From assembly GCA_937929805.1 (NCBI GenBank), contig CALFUT010000022.1, positions 1 through 64,000 on the forward strand: a stretch of 64,000 nt of DNA, written 5' to 3'. The position numbers and the translations under genes are program-made. The notes under the pieces were generated by a model. The model was not told the origin of the DNA and searched no databases. It saw only the letters and a program-made list of their open reading frames with translations. The DNA is from an uncultured Pirellulaceae bacterium. GTDB taxonomy: Bacteria; Planctomycetota; Planctomycetia; Pirellulales; Pirellulaceae. Of the stretch, positions 1-9,023 are shown one piece after another; position 1 is the stretch's first letter; each line of letters begins with the position of its first letter.

Positions 1-59
1 CCCGGCAGAAGCGGTGCAATCACTTCCCAAGTCTCATCTGATATTTCATGACGACGCAT
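1..59 (-). mobile_element. IS4/IS5-type transposase, N-terminal fragment (runs off the window)
   Basis: The complement of the first 59 bases reads MRRHEISDETWEVIAPLLP, an opening typical of IS5-group transposases, whose N-terminal domain starts with a Trp-containing 'D..W..I.PLLP' motif. A purine-rich ribosome-binding site lies just upstream of the ATG on the minus strand, around 64-72. The rest of the gene is left of the window, so it cannot be judged intact or broken. It marks the left edge of an accessory region next to the restriction-type genes. Family assignment is by motif memory only. Confidence 0.7.
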
Positions 60-553
60 CGCATTCCCTCCGTGGAAAACAAACTTGCGTCAACTTAACT
101 CATCCGTGAAAATCAAAAAATACGAATGTCCACACAACCTAGGCTTCGGCTACATCGTCATCAAAAGCCACTTGCGAATGCTGAGTGCCTAGCAAGCCAT
201 GCTGGGCTTGCTCACCTTCGGATAAAGCACCGCATTACTGTTCGCGGTGGTTGAGAAAGTTCAGAAACGCAAGTTCGATGAGAGTTCGGTGTGTCGGCGC
301 GTCGGATCGGGACAGGCAAACCACTTTCCCAAGATCATGGAGCTCTGGAGCGGCTTCAGCTCTCTTTGCAATTTGAAACCAGTACAATTCTCTCGAAGGT
401 TTTGAATCTTCAACAACTGCAACCAGACGTGTCGCAGCCGATGCTCATAAATAAACGTCTGAGCTTGGAGTCCTGCTGGTGGCTGACCTGTATGCCTGCA
501 ACTATATCAGCTAAAATGACGTTCACATTTACAAAAGGACATGCACTTAAATC
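60..553. other. Intergenic stretch between IS transposase and methylase gene
   Basis: About 490 bases with no convincing gene. It should hold the end of the IS element and the promoter of the methylase operon. Short ORFs here (185-376, 291-557) have no recognisable motif and a composition like random reading frames. I could not define the IS terminal repeat because the other end is outside the window. Confidence 0.4.
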
Positions 554-3500
554 ATGAGCTTTGATTTTCTCAACACGTCGATGCACTGGCCAAGCGCGAA
601 GGAAGTCTATTCTCCTTCGGGTGCGGGCTCGCGTATTCTCGTAAAACTCGCCAAAGAGAAAATCGAAAAAAATCTAGCTCGCCAGCTTGGCAAGACCGCA
701 AATGTCAAAGTTGGCTTGCTGACAAAGACGGCGGGTGCAGCCATGACCGCATCACCAATCGCTGTTGTTTGCGAATTCAACCACCCCATTACCAAACAAC
801 ATTTGGCGGAGGCCCATCGCCTTGCGTGGAATTTCTCACGAGCGCCACTACTGATTACGATCGAGCCAAATTTGATTCGGACTTGGTCATGCTGTGAACT
901 TCCCGCCAGCAATACGGAGGAAGTTGAACAGCTTGGTTTTCAGATTCGAGAAGCAACACTGGACTTCGGCACACCCGATTCCTTGTCGGATAGTGCAGCA
1001 CATGCATTGAACTGGGTGCGTTTGGCCAGCGGAGACTTTTACCGAGAGTTTCCTGAGCGATTCAGGCGTGCGGGAAGAGCTGACCAAGCCTTACTCGATG
1101 AATTAAAAGCTGTTCGCAAAGAACTTGAACGACAAGAACTGCCGAGAGATACAATTCATGATTTGATTGCTCGTGTCATTTTCATTCAGTTCTTGTTTGA
1201 CCGCAAAGACTCGGAAGGCCGTTCCGCACTGAACCCCTCCTTGTTGGAAAAACTCTACAACGAAGGCACGCTCAGAGGTGTCCACGTCAACTTGCAATCA
1301 ATTCTTGCGAACTTTAAGGAAGCGTATCGTTTCTTTCAATGGCTGAATGACAAATTCAATGGCGATTTGTTTCCGGGCAAAGGTGAAACCAAGACCGGAC
1401 GCGAAACTGAATGGCGAAATGAAAAAAATGCAGTTGAGGAACATCATCTCAAAACACTTGCGGATTTTGTGAGTGGGACGTTAAAGGTCAAAGATCGTCA
1501 ACGATTGTTTTGGCGTCAGTATTCTTTCGACGTTATCCCTCTGGAGTTTATTAGTAGTGTTTACGAGGAATTTGTAACTTCCAATTCAGCGCACTATACG
1601 CCCGGGTTTCTCGTTGACTTCATGCTTGACGGCGTGTTGCCTTGGGACGGCGATGAATGGGATCTAAAGATTCTCGACCCAGCTTGCGGGAGCGGGATTT
1701 TTCTTGTTAAGGCCTATCAGCGATTAATTCAACGTTGGAAAAATGCCAATGAAAATGAGCAGCCGTCGCCAAATGTTCTGCGTCGCATCCTTGAACGCAA
1801 TTTGTTTGGCGTAGACATTGACCCGCACGCTGTGAGAGTTGCATCGTTTAGCTTGTATCTGACGATGTGCGATGAGATTGACCCTAAGAGCTATTTGAGT
1901 GTTTGGAAATTTCCTCGTATGCGTGGGGAAAGACTGATCCATTCCGACTTTTTTGCTGAAGGGATTAAGGGCTTCGACACTGGTGAGGATGTCTCTTCAT
2001 ATGACTTGATCATTGGTAATGCGCCTTGGGGCAAAGATACGGTTACTGACGCTGCAGAGGCATGGGCAAATGACCCTAATCACAAATGGCCGATTGCAAA
2101 CAAAGCCATCGGAACGCTATTCCTTGCAAAATCTGGCGAGCTCGCGAAAAGCACGGGCCTTGTCTCTTTGATCCAGCCAGCGAGCTCATTACTGTTCAAC
2201 TCAATTGGCACGTCGGTTCGATTTCGACAAATGCTGTTTTCGAATTATTCGGTAAAAGAGATTGTGAACTTGTCGGCCCTCAGATTTCAACTTTTCGGTG
2301 TCGCTAGACGCGCGACGAAATCAACTTCTCCACCATGTGTTGTTACATTCTCTCCGACAGTTGGCGAATCAGAACCAATTCTTTATATCAGTCCGAAAAA
2401 GTCCATACTCAATGACAAATCTGAAACAGGAGAGAACGACTATTGGATCATCGTTGAACCTTTCGATATATCGTTGATTTCACACGCGGATTGCATAGAC
2501 GCTTCAACGTGGACAGCCTTTTCGTGGGGAGGGAGGAGAGACTATTTCTTGATTCAAAAACTTCAGAAATTCACATCTCTGAAGGAGCTTGAATCTGATG
2601 GAACAATTTTGTCGAGGCGAGGAGTTAGTCGCGGGAAAAACAAGCAGAAACGGCAGGAGGGAATTCTGGATATGCCAATGGTCTCCAGCGACGACGATAT
2701 TGACGAGAACTTTAAGTTCCTCAATGCAGCATCGCTATCAAGAAATAGCGATCCGTTCACACACGAGGCTGATTCAGTAGACATGTCCGCTTTTTCATTA
2801 CCTCAACTTATCGTTAAGCAGAGCTGGCAGAAGCGCACTTCAAGATTCAAATGTTTGATCGTAAATTCGACGCCTAGTTTGGGCCCGGTTTTTTGCACGC
2901 GCAGCTATTTTAGCATTCATGTTGCTAAAGAATCAGATTCACTTGTCGAACAAATTTGGACAAGTATCAACAGTTCAATTGCTGTGTATTTCCTTCTCTT
3001 GACCAGCGGAAGGTTGGCATCGTGGATCCCAGAACCAAATAAAAAAGACTTTCTGAACATTCCGATCGCGATCGGAGGGAAGAAGTCATCCGTGGAATCA
3101 GTTGCAGATATTGATCGTAAGGCAACATTAGATTTTGATTTGAAGGACTCGGAATCAGTTTTGGTGAGTGACCTCTTCAAATTCACGATGCCGGACTTCC
3201 AAGGCAATGATTCCTCTCCTGGTCGGCAGTTTACGCAGCGAAATGATACTTCAAAACGAGTTTCAACACGCGAGCCAGAGGTTTCGCAATACTGCAAATT
3301 CTTCTTAAGGGTTCTTAAATCGGTGTCGGGTGACGAACAAAGTATTCGCGCTACCATTTTCCAAGACTCATCAAAGCAAAGGCTTCCCGTTCGCTTGGTT
3401 GCCTTCTATTTGGATATGGATCGAAGTGAGGAAATCACCGTAGAGACGATTGACTCTGACGAATTGTGCTTTCTTTTGGATACATTGAACGAGACTTACC

Positions 3501-3730
3501 TCAAAATCCATGGTGTTGACCGAGGAGGCATTTTCTTCCAGCGTGTTGCTCGAATTTATCTTGAGCAAGAGATCAACGGAGTCCTCACACCAGTCGTTTA
3601 TATTGTAAAGCCTGATCGGGTTCGCTATTGGACACGATCCGCTGGCTTGCGAGATGCTGACGAAGTTGCTGCGGACGCTCAGATATCGCAATCTGAAAAT
3701 CCTCCGTCCTACGATGAAGCGGAGGCGTAA
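554..3730 (+). CDS. Large N-6 adenine DNA methyltransferase, restriction-modification/defence type
   Basis: This 1058-residue protein carries the gamma-type N6-adenine methylase signature. SAM-binding motif I (DPACGSGIFL) is near residue 375, preceded by the HYTPGFLVDFML segment found in HsdM-like and type IIG enzymes. The catalytic motif IV is near residue 488 and reads NAPW instead of the usual NPPY/NPPW. A long region before the methylase core (about 1-330) and a C-terminal half of about 500 residues are probably for scaffolding and target recognition, as in type IIG and PglX-like enzymes. The stop overlaps the next gene's start (TAATG), so the two are translationally coupled. Both genes look more AT-rich than the flanking housekeeping genes, which suggests transfer. 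I cannot tell from sequence alone whether it modifies host DNA as part of R-M or belongs to a larger defence system extending left of the window. Confidence 0.85.
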   Translation: MSFDFLNTSMHWPSAKEVYSPSGAGSRILVKLAKEKIEKNLARQLGKTANVKVGLLTKTAGAAMTASPIAVVCEFNHPITKQHLAEAHRLAWNFSRAPLLITIEPNLIRTWSCCELPASNTEEVEQLGFQIREATLDFGTPDSLSDSAAHALNWVRLASGDFYREFPERFRRAGRADQALLDELKAVRKELERQELPRDTIHDLIARVIFIQFLFDRKDSEGRSALNPSLLEKLYNEGTLRGVHVNLQSILANFKEAYRFFQWLNDKFNGDLFPGKGETKTGRETEWRNEKNAVEEHHLKTLADFVSGTLKVKDRQRLFWRQYSFDVIPLEFISSVYEEFVTSNSAHYTPGFLVDFMLDGVLPWDGDEWDLKILDPACGSGIFLVKAYQRLIQRWKNANENEQPSPNVLRRILERNLFGVDIDPHAVRVASFSLYLTMCDEIDPKSYLSVWKFPRMRGERLIHSDFFAEGIKGFDTGEDVSSYDLIIGNAPWGKDTVTDAAEAWANDPNHKWPIANKAIGTLFLAKSGELAKSTGLVSLIQPASSLLFNSIGTSVRFRQMLFSNYSVKEIVNLSALRFQLFGVARRATKSTSPPCVVTFSPTVGESEPILYISPKKSILNDKSETGENDYWIIVEPFDISLISHADCIDASTWTAFSWGGRRDYFLIQKLQKFTSLKELESDGTILSRRGVSRGKNKQKRQEGILDMPMVSSDDDIDENFKFLNAASLSRNSDPFTHEADSVDMSAFSLPQLIVKQSWQKRTSRFKCLIVNSTPSLGPVFCTRSYFSIHVAKESDSLVEQIWTSINSSIAVYFLLLTSGRLASWIPEPNKKDFLNIPIAIGGKKSSVESVADIDRKATLDFDLKDSESVLVSDLFKFTMPDFQGNDSSPGRQFTQRNDTSKRVSTREPEVSQYCKFFLRVLKSVSGDEQSIRATIFQDSSKQRLPVRLVAFYLDMDRSEEITVETIDSDELCFLLDTLNETYLKIHGVDRGGIFFQRVARIYLEQEINGVLTPVVYIVKPDRVRYWTRSAGLRDADEVAADAQISQSENPPSYDEAEA

Positions 3731-4386
3731 TGCGGCGAACTTATCAGCAAAGACGTTGGCCAAATACACCTTTGTTTCAGTCTGTCGCAAAAAAGTGGTG
3801 CAAAAACCAGTCCTCGCAGCTGCTGGGAATGGTGTGGCACGCGATCGACGCAATGTGCGAAACTGATCTTGAAAAAGTTCCGATGAGTGATTCAGACGAA
3901 GCAAAGGAAGAGTCGCTTAACCTTATGCTTTCAGTGCGAATTGACAAACTTAAGTCAGGCGACGAACCATTTGCTGTGGTTCATCAACCTCCCGAACAAA
4001 ATAAACGAAAGACAAAAAACGCCCGCTCACCAGCACCTGACATCGGTTTTGTTTGGCATGAAAACCCGAACTGCGTTTGGCCAATTGAAGGCAAGATACT
4101 GAAGAGTGCAGAGGATCTTGGGGAGTACGAAAAAGAGATAACAGACAACTTTCTATCAGGTCGATACGCCACTTTCAGCACTGAAGGTGCAATGCTGGGG
4201 TACTTACTTTCAGGTGACTCAGAACAAACACTTAAAAATGTCGCGAAGAAGATTCGAAAGCGTCTAAGGACGCATCCAGAATTCGAAAACAGAAACCACA
4301 AGATTTCCAAACACATTCGCTCGGGCGTTGACGACCGAAAAAAGGAGACGTTCTTTTGCCACCACATGGCAGTTGCTGTTTATTGA
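3730..4386 (+). CDS. Small PD-(D/E)XK-like endonuclease candidate coupled to the methylase
   Basis: A 218-residue protein whose ATG shares its first base with the stop of the methylase gene. It has a plausible PD-(D/E)XK active site: Asp104 (in PAPDIGF), then a short strand, then Glu120 and Lys122 (in WPIEGKIL). That matches the D-x(n)-E-x-K arrangement of restriction-type nucleases. The C-terminus contains a CHH motif (near 211-213) of unknown role. The pairing suggests it is the cleavage subunit of a two-gene restriction system. This is inference from motif and operon; I do not recognise the named family. A non-catalytic partner or specificity factor remains possible. Confidence 0.6.
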   Translation: MRRTYQQRRWPNTPLFQSVAKKWCKNQSSQLLGMVWHAIDAMCETDLEKVPMSDSDEAKEESLNLMLSVRIDKLKSGDEPFAVVHQPPEQNKRKTKNARSPAPDIGFVWHENPNCVWPIEGKILKSAEDLGEYEKEITDNFLSGRYATFSTEGAMLGYLLSGDSEQTLKNVAKKIRKRLRTHPEFENRNHKISKHIRSGVDDRKKETFFCHHMAVAVY

Positions 4387-4773
4387 TTTTGAGGGTTTGT
4401 CTTGGCCAAAAATGGGCGACTCGAATCCAAAGTTCTGTCCCTCCATCATGTTTTTTGCAAATGCAGCCAAAGAGCACAGACTCTACATTTACGCGCCCCA
4501 CGGATCGTCATTGGCCGGGTGTTTCCCTACTTCGGTCACACCGTCCGAAGCTGTCAAGTCCGTTAGTTTGGAGTGGCGTCGTCGAGCAACCGAGCATTAA
4601 TCGGGACGAGTTCCCGAACCCTTGGTTGCGAGTTGGCGGGGCGGTGCGTTGATCGAGTCGATCATCGACGGGGTGACACCGATCGTTGGCAACAAAACGG
4701 CGAAAATCGTGACCGTTCAAATGACTCCAACGCCAATCGGTATCGCGGTTAATCTAAGCCCATCATCCGCCCA
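4387..4773. other. Intergenic stretch between nuclease gene and selenoprotein gene
   Basis: About 390 bases with no supported gene. Several overlapping frames are open here, but none shows a domain, a ribosome-binding site or a signal peptide. It is probably the junction between the accessory island and the ancestral chromosome. The two flanking genes converge here, so their terminators should lie in it, but I see no strong hairpin with a T run. Confidence 0.4.
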
Positions 4774-5916
4774 TCATTTCTCGATTTCTTCCAGTCGATC
4801 CAGCAGTGCTTTTTGGTAGGCGACCAAACCCTCTTGGTCTACCGGGAAGCTCAACCCAGACAACGCGCCACGGTCTTCCGAGATCGCGGTGGAGATTCGG
4901 CCCATCAAGGCACGTTGCCTCGGACTTAGCAGCTTGGCCGCTTTTGATTGGCCGCCGCGAAACCGAGATGAAGCCAACACATTTAGCTTAACCGCCTGAA
5001 GCTCGTTCAGTGGTAAGTAAGCCAGCGCGGTGTTTCTCAGATGATACTTTTGTTCCGACTTGCGGACGCGACGTGTTTCGAGCGATGGCTTCCATTCGAC
5101 AATGCTCGAAGCTCCCGCCCGATCCGCAATTTGATATTGCTCTTCATCGAAGGTGTAGACGACTGACGCACAACGCATGCGACGGGCACTGGTTAACAAT
5201 CGACTGTAGTCAATGACCTCCGGGTCGTAAGTGACATGCACAACCTCGTGATGACCTGCCCAAGCAGATCGGGTTGAGTAAACACCTTCCAAGGAGCCCA
5301 ACTGGGCTTCACCCGTCCAGTATCACGACATCGCAAAAGTTGCACGACGAAATTTGCTTTGCCAACTGAGCGACACGGTTTCAAGGAACTTGGGAACTTT
5401 CTGATTGGCGGCCTTCAGACTGGCAATCATGCGAGCTGCCAAGCCCGAGATGCTCCACACCCCGGCTTTCCTTCGAATCAGATCCTTTCCGTTGTGGTCC
5501 AAAAATCTAACGATCGGGTTATTCCAAGACGGTTCGCCAAACGCTTTCAGGATCGCGGCATCTTCTGCCTTATTGTTGTAGACGACGACAGGAATGAAAC
5601 TGTCTTCGATTGCTTCAACCATCAATGGCTGTGACAACGGACCGTTGCCAAAGTTCTTGCACGTTCCTCAGCCGGGCACTTCTTGAAAAAGCAACAGGAT
5701 GGGCTTACCCGTTTTGGCCGATTTTGCTTTGGCCGCATCCAAATCACGTCCCCACGCGACGTTTCCCAATTCTTCGGCTTGATTGCGAATTCGGGGCCGC
5801 CGCTGCGATTGGCCGTCCGATTCATCAAACGCTGCAAACCGATCACCAACCTGATACTTGGCCATCCACGATGCGAGAAGTAGCGACGCTACCGCGAAGC
5901 AAAGAGACAATTTCAT
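4774..5916 (-). CDS. Thioredoxin-MsrA fusion selenoprotein with two in-frame UGA (Sec) codons
   Basis: Read through two TGA codons (5668-5670 and 5323-5325), this is a single 380-residue frame with no frameshift. Residues 1-20 form a signal peptide or anchor. Residues about 50-180 are a thioredoxin-like domain: ILLLFQEVPG is followed by UGA at residue 83, then GTC, giving a U-x-x-C redox motif, and a cis-Pro-like NNPIVRFLD strand follows. The second UGA, residue 198, sits in FAMS-U-YWTGE. It matches the MsrA catalytic signature C-F-W-x-x-E with the Cys replaced by Sec. GVYSTRSAWAGHHEVVHVTYDP then matches the MsrA continuation (GV..T..GYAGG......YDP). The final 100 residues are diverged. It is probably an exported methionine sulfoxide reductase with its own reductant domain. 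A twice-mutated pseudogene is the alternative, but both stops are UGA and both fall exactly on redox cysteines. Confidence 0.85.
5295..5308 (-). promoter_or_regulatory. SECIS-like hairpin after the second UGA
   Basis: On the coding strand, AGCCC pairs perfectly with GGGCT around an AGTT loop. The loop begins 19 nt after the UGA at 5323-5325 and has G as its second base, matching the bacterial SECIS rule of a G within the first two loop positions. The stem is short, and an A-C mismatch separates it from a further G-C pair. Folding was done by eye. Confidence 0.55.
5633..5649 (-). promoter_or_regulatory. SECIS-like hairpin after the first UGA
   Basis: On the coding (minus) strand, GGCAACG pairs with CGTTGTC across a GTC loop: seven pairs including one G-U. 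The loop begins 25 nt after the UGA, inside the 16-37 nt range known for bacterial SECIS elements. It starts with G, as the bacterial consensus requires. Folding was done by eye. Confidence 0.6.
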
Positions 5917-6474
5917 TGAGCCATTCCTAAGATCTGATCGTTTTTACACGGCTATGAGTTTTTAGAAAGCAAGGTTCGTAGAAAAGCCTTTAGGCTTTCG
6001 GCTGTCGTTTTCAAGCAACTCTAGCCGCTACTACGAACGGCCCGAGCGCGCAAATGAAACGCCCGTCACAAAAATTCACAGCCACTACTGGCGTCGAACG
6101 ATTACTGGACGCACTCAGCAAGCCAGTTCTTTCGCCCAAACCACGCTCAGTTATATAGCTCACAATCGCTAGCATTGACGAGCGAACTGCAGGGTCCGCC
6201 CACGTTGAGCCGTGCCACGCCAAGTCTTCATTTCGGCTATCGTGCGGCAAATCCCAATATTTTTGCGGGCTTTAAAGTCATCAAGGGCCAAATGATGTCT
6301 GCAAACCCTCAGTCGGCATGAAATCGCAATCTTGGAGGATAGGGAGGCAGCCGCGATTCGCATTGACTCAATAATTGATTCGGAACAGATTATCTGGCTG
6401 CAAGGATCGCAACATTGACTCAATCTATTCGCTCGCGAACGATCGCGAGGAAACCTCGACACGAAGGTGCAAGG
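5917..6474. other. Divergent intergenic region
   Basis: About 560 bases between two genes that point away from each other, so it should contain both promoters. A perfect inverted repeat (AAAGCCT-TT-AGGCTTT) lies near 5983-5998. No conserved riboswitch or gene was recognised. The long minus-strand frame at 6169-6777 has no domain and overlaps the start of the next gene antisense. Confidence 0.35.
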
Positions 6475-8865
6475 ATGCTCGCGTTGAATCGAAATCATCA
6501 AAACTCGTTCGCCAAAAATACTCTCAATCTCCGATCCACCATGGTTCGAAGCGTGGCGTTGGTTGCAATCTGCGGCTTGGTCTCCGTCCCGTCGATGTCG
6601 TCGGCTCAAAGCTACGATACAAATTATCAGGACTCGCCAGCTGCTAAGCTGCCGCCGCGAGCACCATCGATTCTGATCCGCGATGACGCTCCAACCCGTC
6701 CAGCAGCGGCCCAACCGCTCCAACCGAGAGTTAGCAGCCAACCGTTCACTCGGCAGCACGCACAACCTTTGGCGCAAAGATCAACGCAATCGTCGGCTCA
6801 GCCGTCCAGTTCTTCATTGCAACCGCAAGTTTCCTCGTCCGGCTTTCAGATTCCGAGCAGCCCCACACGCGAGGACTTTACCAACCCCAACACCAACAGC
6901 GTGATTCGCGCCACGGCATCGGACGAATCATCAGCCTTTGGCACGTTCGCTGATCAATCCGCGGAGCCAACCGCTGAACCGAAACCGCCCGCAGCACCCG
7001 TTCGATCTTTCGGATCAACTTCGGTTCCTGTCCGCGTTGCTCAACCCGCTGGCTTCATGCAGCCGCAGCAACCGGATCAAGAGATCACACCGATCGTTCA
7101 CAATGACCTTCGATCCAACAACGCAAACGAATCATCAGGCTCGCGAGTTGGAACAACGGATGAGTTTGGCCAACACACAGAACCGAAAACAGATTCCATG
7201 ACGGCGTCTTCACGTTTCGTTGACACCAACCCGGCACCTCCTGCGGCCATGCCAAGCACTTCGCCGCAGCGTTTCAATCCGCAGATCTTTTCGCCGGCTC
7301 AGGTTCAGACTCCTCAGCCACAAGAAGAAAAATCGGAGCCCCTACCGTTCACTGCCGAACCCGCTCGAACGATCGAGCAACCGGCGTTCGACAACCAAGT
7401 CACCCCCACCAGCTTTGCACAAGCGATCTCCAAAGAAAATTCTGGCACAGCCGATCTAGCGCAAACGATCGTGGACCGCTACTCGATGGACAACGCGTCC
7501 GAACCGTTGCCGGGCGAACCGATGACGCTTAAAGAATTGCTTCAGCAACCGCTCCCGCAACAGTATCAACCGGCGATGGTCAGCCAGTATTGGGAGACAT
7601 GGTTCGACTGGGCCAGCTTGCAAAACGCGATCGCCTACCAAGAATGGCTGGACTCGGTTCCCAACGCTTCGGCTCAAGGCGAGCAGGGTCTGCTGGACAC
7701 CGCGCGATCCGCCGCAGAGAACCAAGCCTTGGCCGCTAAGATTCAGCTGGGAAAATCGCAATCGAAGCTGGTTCGATTCATGCCGACCCGCCGTTCGAAT
7801 CTTGCACCGTTGCCCAGCGATTCACCATTGGTCGAGCGATACGAGACTCATTACGAAATCTATAAAGCCCGCAACCTGTTGCCCGCCAAGTTGATCGGCA
7901 TCGATCAAATGCTGCCTCAGACTTTGACATTGATCAACCACCGAGCAGAAACGGTTCAAAAGTCGCAAGCGGCGATCAAGCAAAACTTGGAAGGCTACTC
8001 AAGGAAGCGGGTTCCTTTGGCGTCTGTTTTGGAAGCGGCTCGAGTCTGGCGGGCGGCCGAGCAAGACCTGTTGGCTTCGGTGACCAGCTACAATCGAGCC
8101 ATTGCGGACTATGCTTTCAACATTAAGCGCCAACCAACGACGCCCGAACAGACGGTGGCGATGCTGATCGGCACTGGAAGTGCAAAATCCAAGCAGCAGC
8201 CCACGACATCACGCACCGCGTCCAACGCGGCGTCGCGAAACAATAATCGCGGCAACCGTCGTAGCCGGAACGATTCATCAACGGCCGCCACCGCCGCCTC
8301 GTTCGGTCAACCAACCAACCGGTCAAACGCAAACGCTTCGACGGACACACAAGAGTCGTCTACCAGCGACACGCTCGCGGCTAACGAAAAACTCGCACCG
8401 ACCGATCGCCCGGCATGGGGTGGCGGAAACAACAGTAGGACGCTTCCTTCAACCGCCGGAACAAGCAGCCGATCGCGGACAGCCTCCAGCCGCTCAACCG
8501 CCGACGCCCGACCATCGCTGGGCACTTCATCTCGAGATTTATTTGGTGGTCAGTCAGCAAGGTCCGGCTCGACCGCAGCCCCATCGGTGTCATCCACCGC
8601 ATTTGGTTCCCCGGCGACCGGATCCAACTCGGCGACTTCGCCCTCAACGAGTCGACCATCAAGCAGGAATTTTGGTGGACGACCAAGTTTCGGTGATCGC
8701 TCCAGCATCGGGACCAACGGATTTGCAGGCTCCAACAGCGCCGCATCTTCTTCGCGAAGTTCAGCAGCCGCGACAACTTCGGCTGCACCCGCGACGCCGA
8801 CTCGCAAACCGTTTCCGCTGCCCAAACGCCCCTCGACATCAAGCAACAACTTCGGCGGATTTTAG
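6475..8865 (+). CDS. Large secreted Ser/Thr/Pro/Gln-rich protein of unknown function
   Basis: The first ATG in a strong context is at 6475 (AAGG just before it), giving 796 residues; a TTG 60 bases upstream is in frame but less likely. A long positively charged N-region precedes a hydrophobic segment (MVRSVALVAICGLVSVPSM, ending SSAQS), which fits the extended signal peptides seen in planctomycetes. Residues about 40-340 are Pro/Ser/Thr/Gln-rich and probably disordered. A middle block of about 200 residues (Trp-rich start, then long helices ending SYNRAIADYAFNIK) is the only part with folded character and loosely recalls the helical hairpins of TolC-type proteins. The C-terminal 230 residues are again Ser/Thr/Arg low complexity. 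No family recognised. Confidence 0.75.
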   Translation: MLALNRNHQNSFAKNTLNLRSTMVRSVALVAICGLVSVPSMSSAQSYDTNYQDSPAAKLPPRAPSILIRDDAPTRPAAAQPLQPRVSSQPFTRQHAQPLAQRSTQSSAQPSSSSLQPQVSSSGFQIPSSPTREDFTNPNTNSVIRATASDESSAFGTFADQSAEPTAEPKPPAAPVRSFGSTSVPVRVAQPAGFMQPQQPDQEITPIVHNDLRSNNANESSGSRVGTTDEFGQHTEPKTDSMTASSRFVDTNPAPPAAMPSTSPQRFNPQIFSPAQVQTPQPQEEKSEPLPFTAEPARTIEQPAFDNQVTPTSFAQAISKENSGTADLAQTIVDRYSMDNASEPLPGEPMTLKELLQQPLPQQYQPAMVSQYWETWFDWASLQNAIAYQEWLDSVPNASAQGEQGLLDTARSAAENQALAAKIQLGKSQSKLVRFMPTRRSNLAPLPSDSPLVERYETHYEIYKARNLLPAKLIGIDQMLPQTLTLINHRAETVQKSQAAIKQNLEGYSRKRVPLASVLEAARVWRAAEQDLLASVTSYNRAIADYAFNIKRQPTTPEQTVAMLIGTGSAKSKQQPTTSRTASNAASRNNNRGNRRSRNDSSTAATAASFGQPTNRSNANASTDTQESSTSDTLAANEKLAPTDRPAWGGGNNSRTLPSTAGTSSRSRTASSRSTADARPSLGTSSRDLFGGQSARSGSTAAPSVSSTAFGSPATGSNSATSPSTSRPSSRNFGGRPSFGDRSSIGTNGFAGSNSAASSSRSSAAATTSAAPATPTRKPFPLPKRPSTSSNNFGGF

Positions 8866-9023
8866 AACGCGATTCCCGATTTCGATTCTCGTATTCCAAA
8901 CCACCGCCGTCTTTAGCTGACCTTGATCCCTTTCGCCAATCGATGAAGACAAGCATCAAGTTTCTTCAATCTTTGAAGATTCTGGACAGTTAACTCGATC
9001 GAGTCGAAACAACGACCTTGCGA

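Noticed and set aside
291-557. Short ORF just upstream of the methylase as a possible regulator
   Set aside because: No helix-turn-helix pattern and no ribosome-binding site; composition looks random.
4774-4776. The terminal TGA of the selenoprotein frame as a third selenocysteine
   Set aside because: The frame beyond it lasts only about 18 codons, matches no family motif, and no Cys position is expected there; it is taken as the true stop.
6169-6777. Minus-strand ORF of 202 codons
   Set aside because: Overlaps the start of the secreted protein gene antisense, is Arg/Cys/Ser-rich in a non-protein-like way and lacks a domain.
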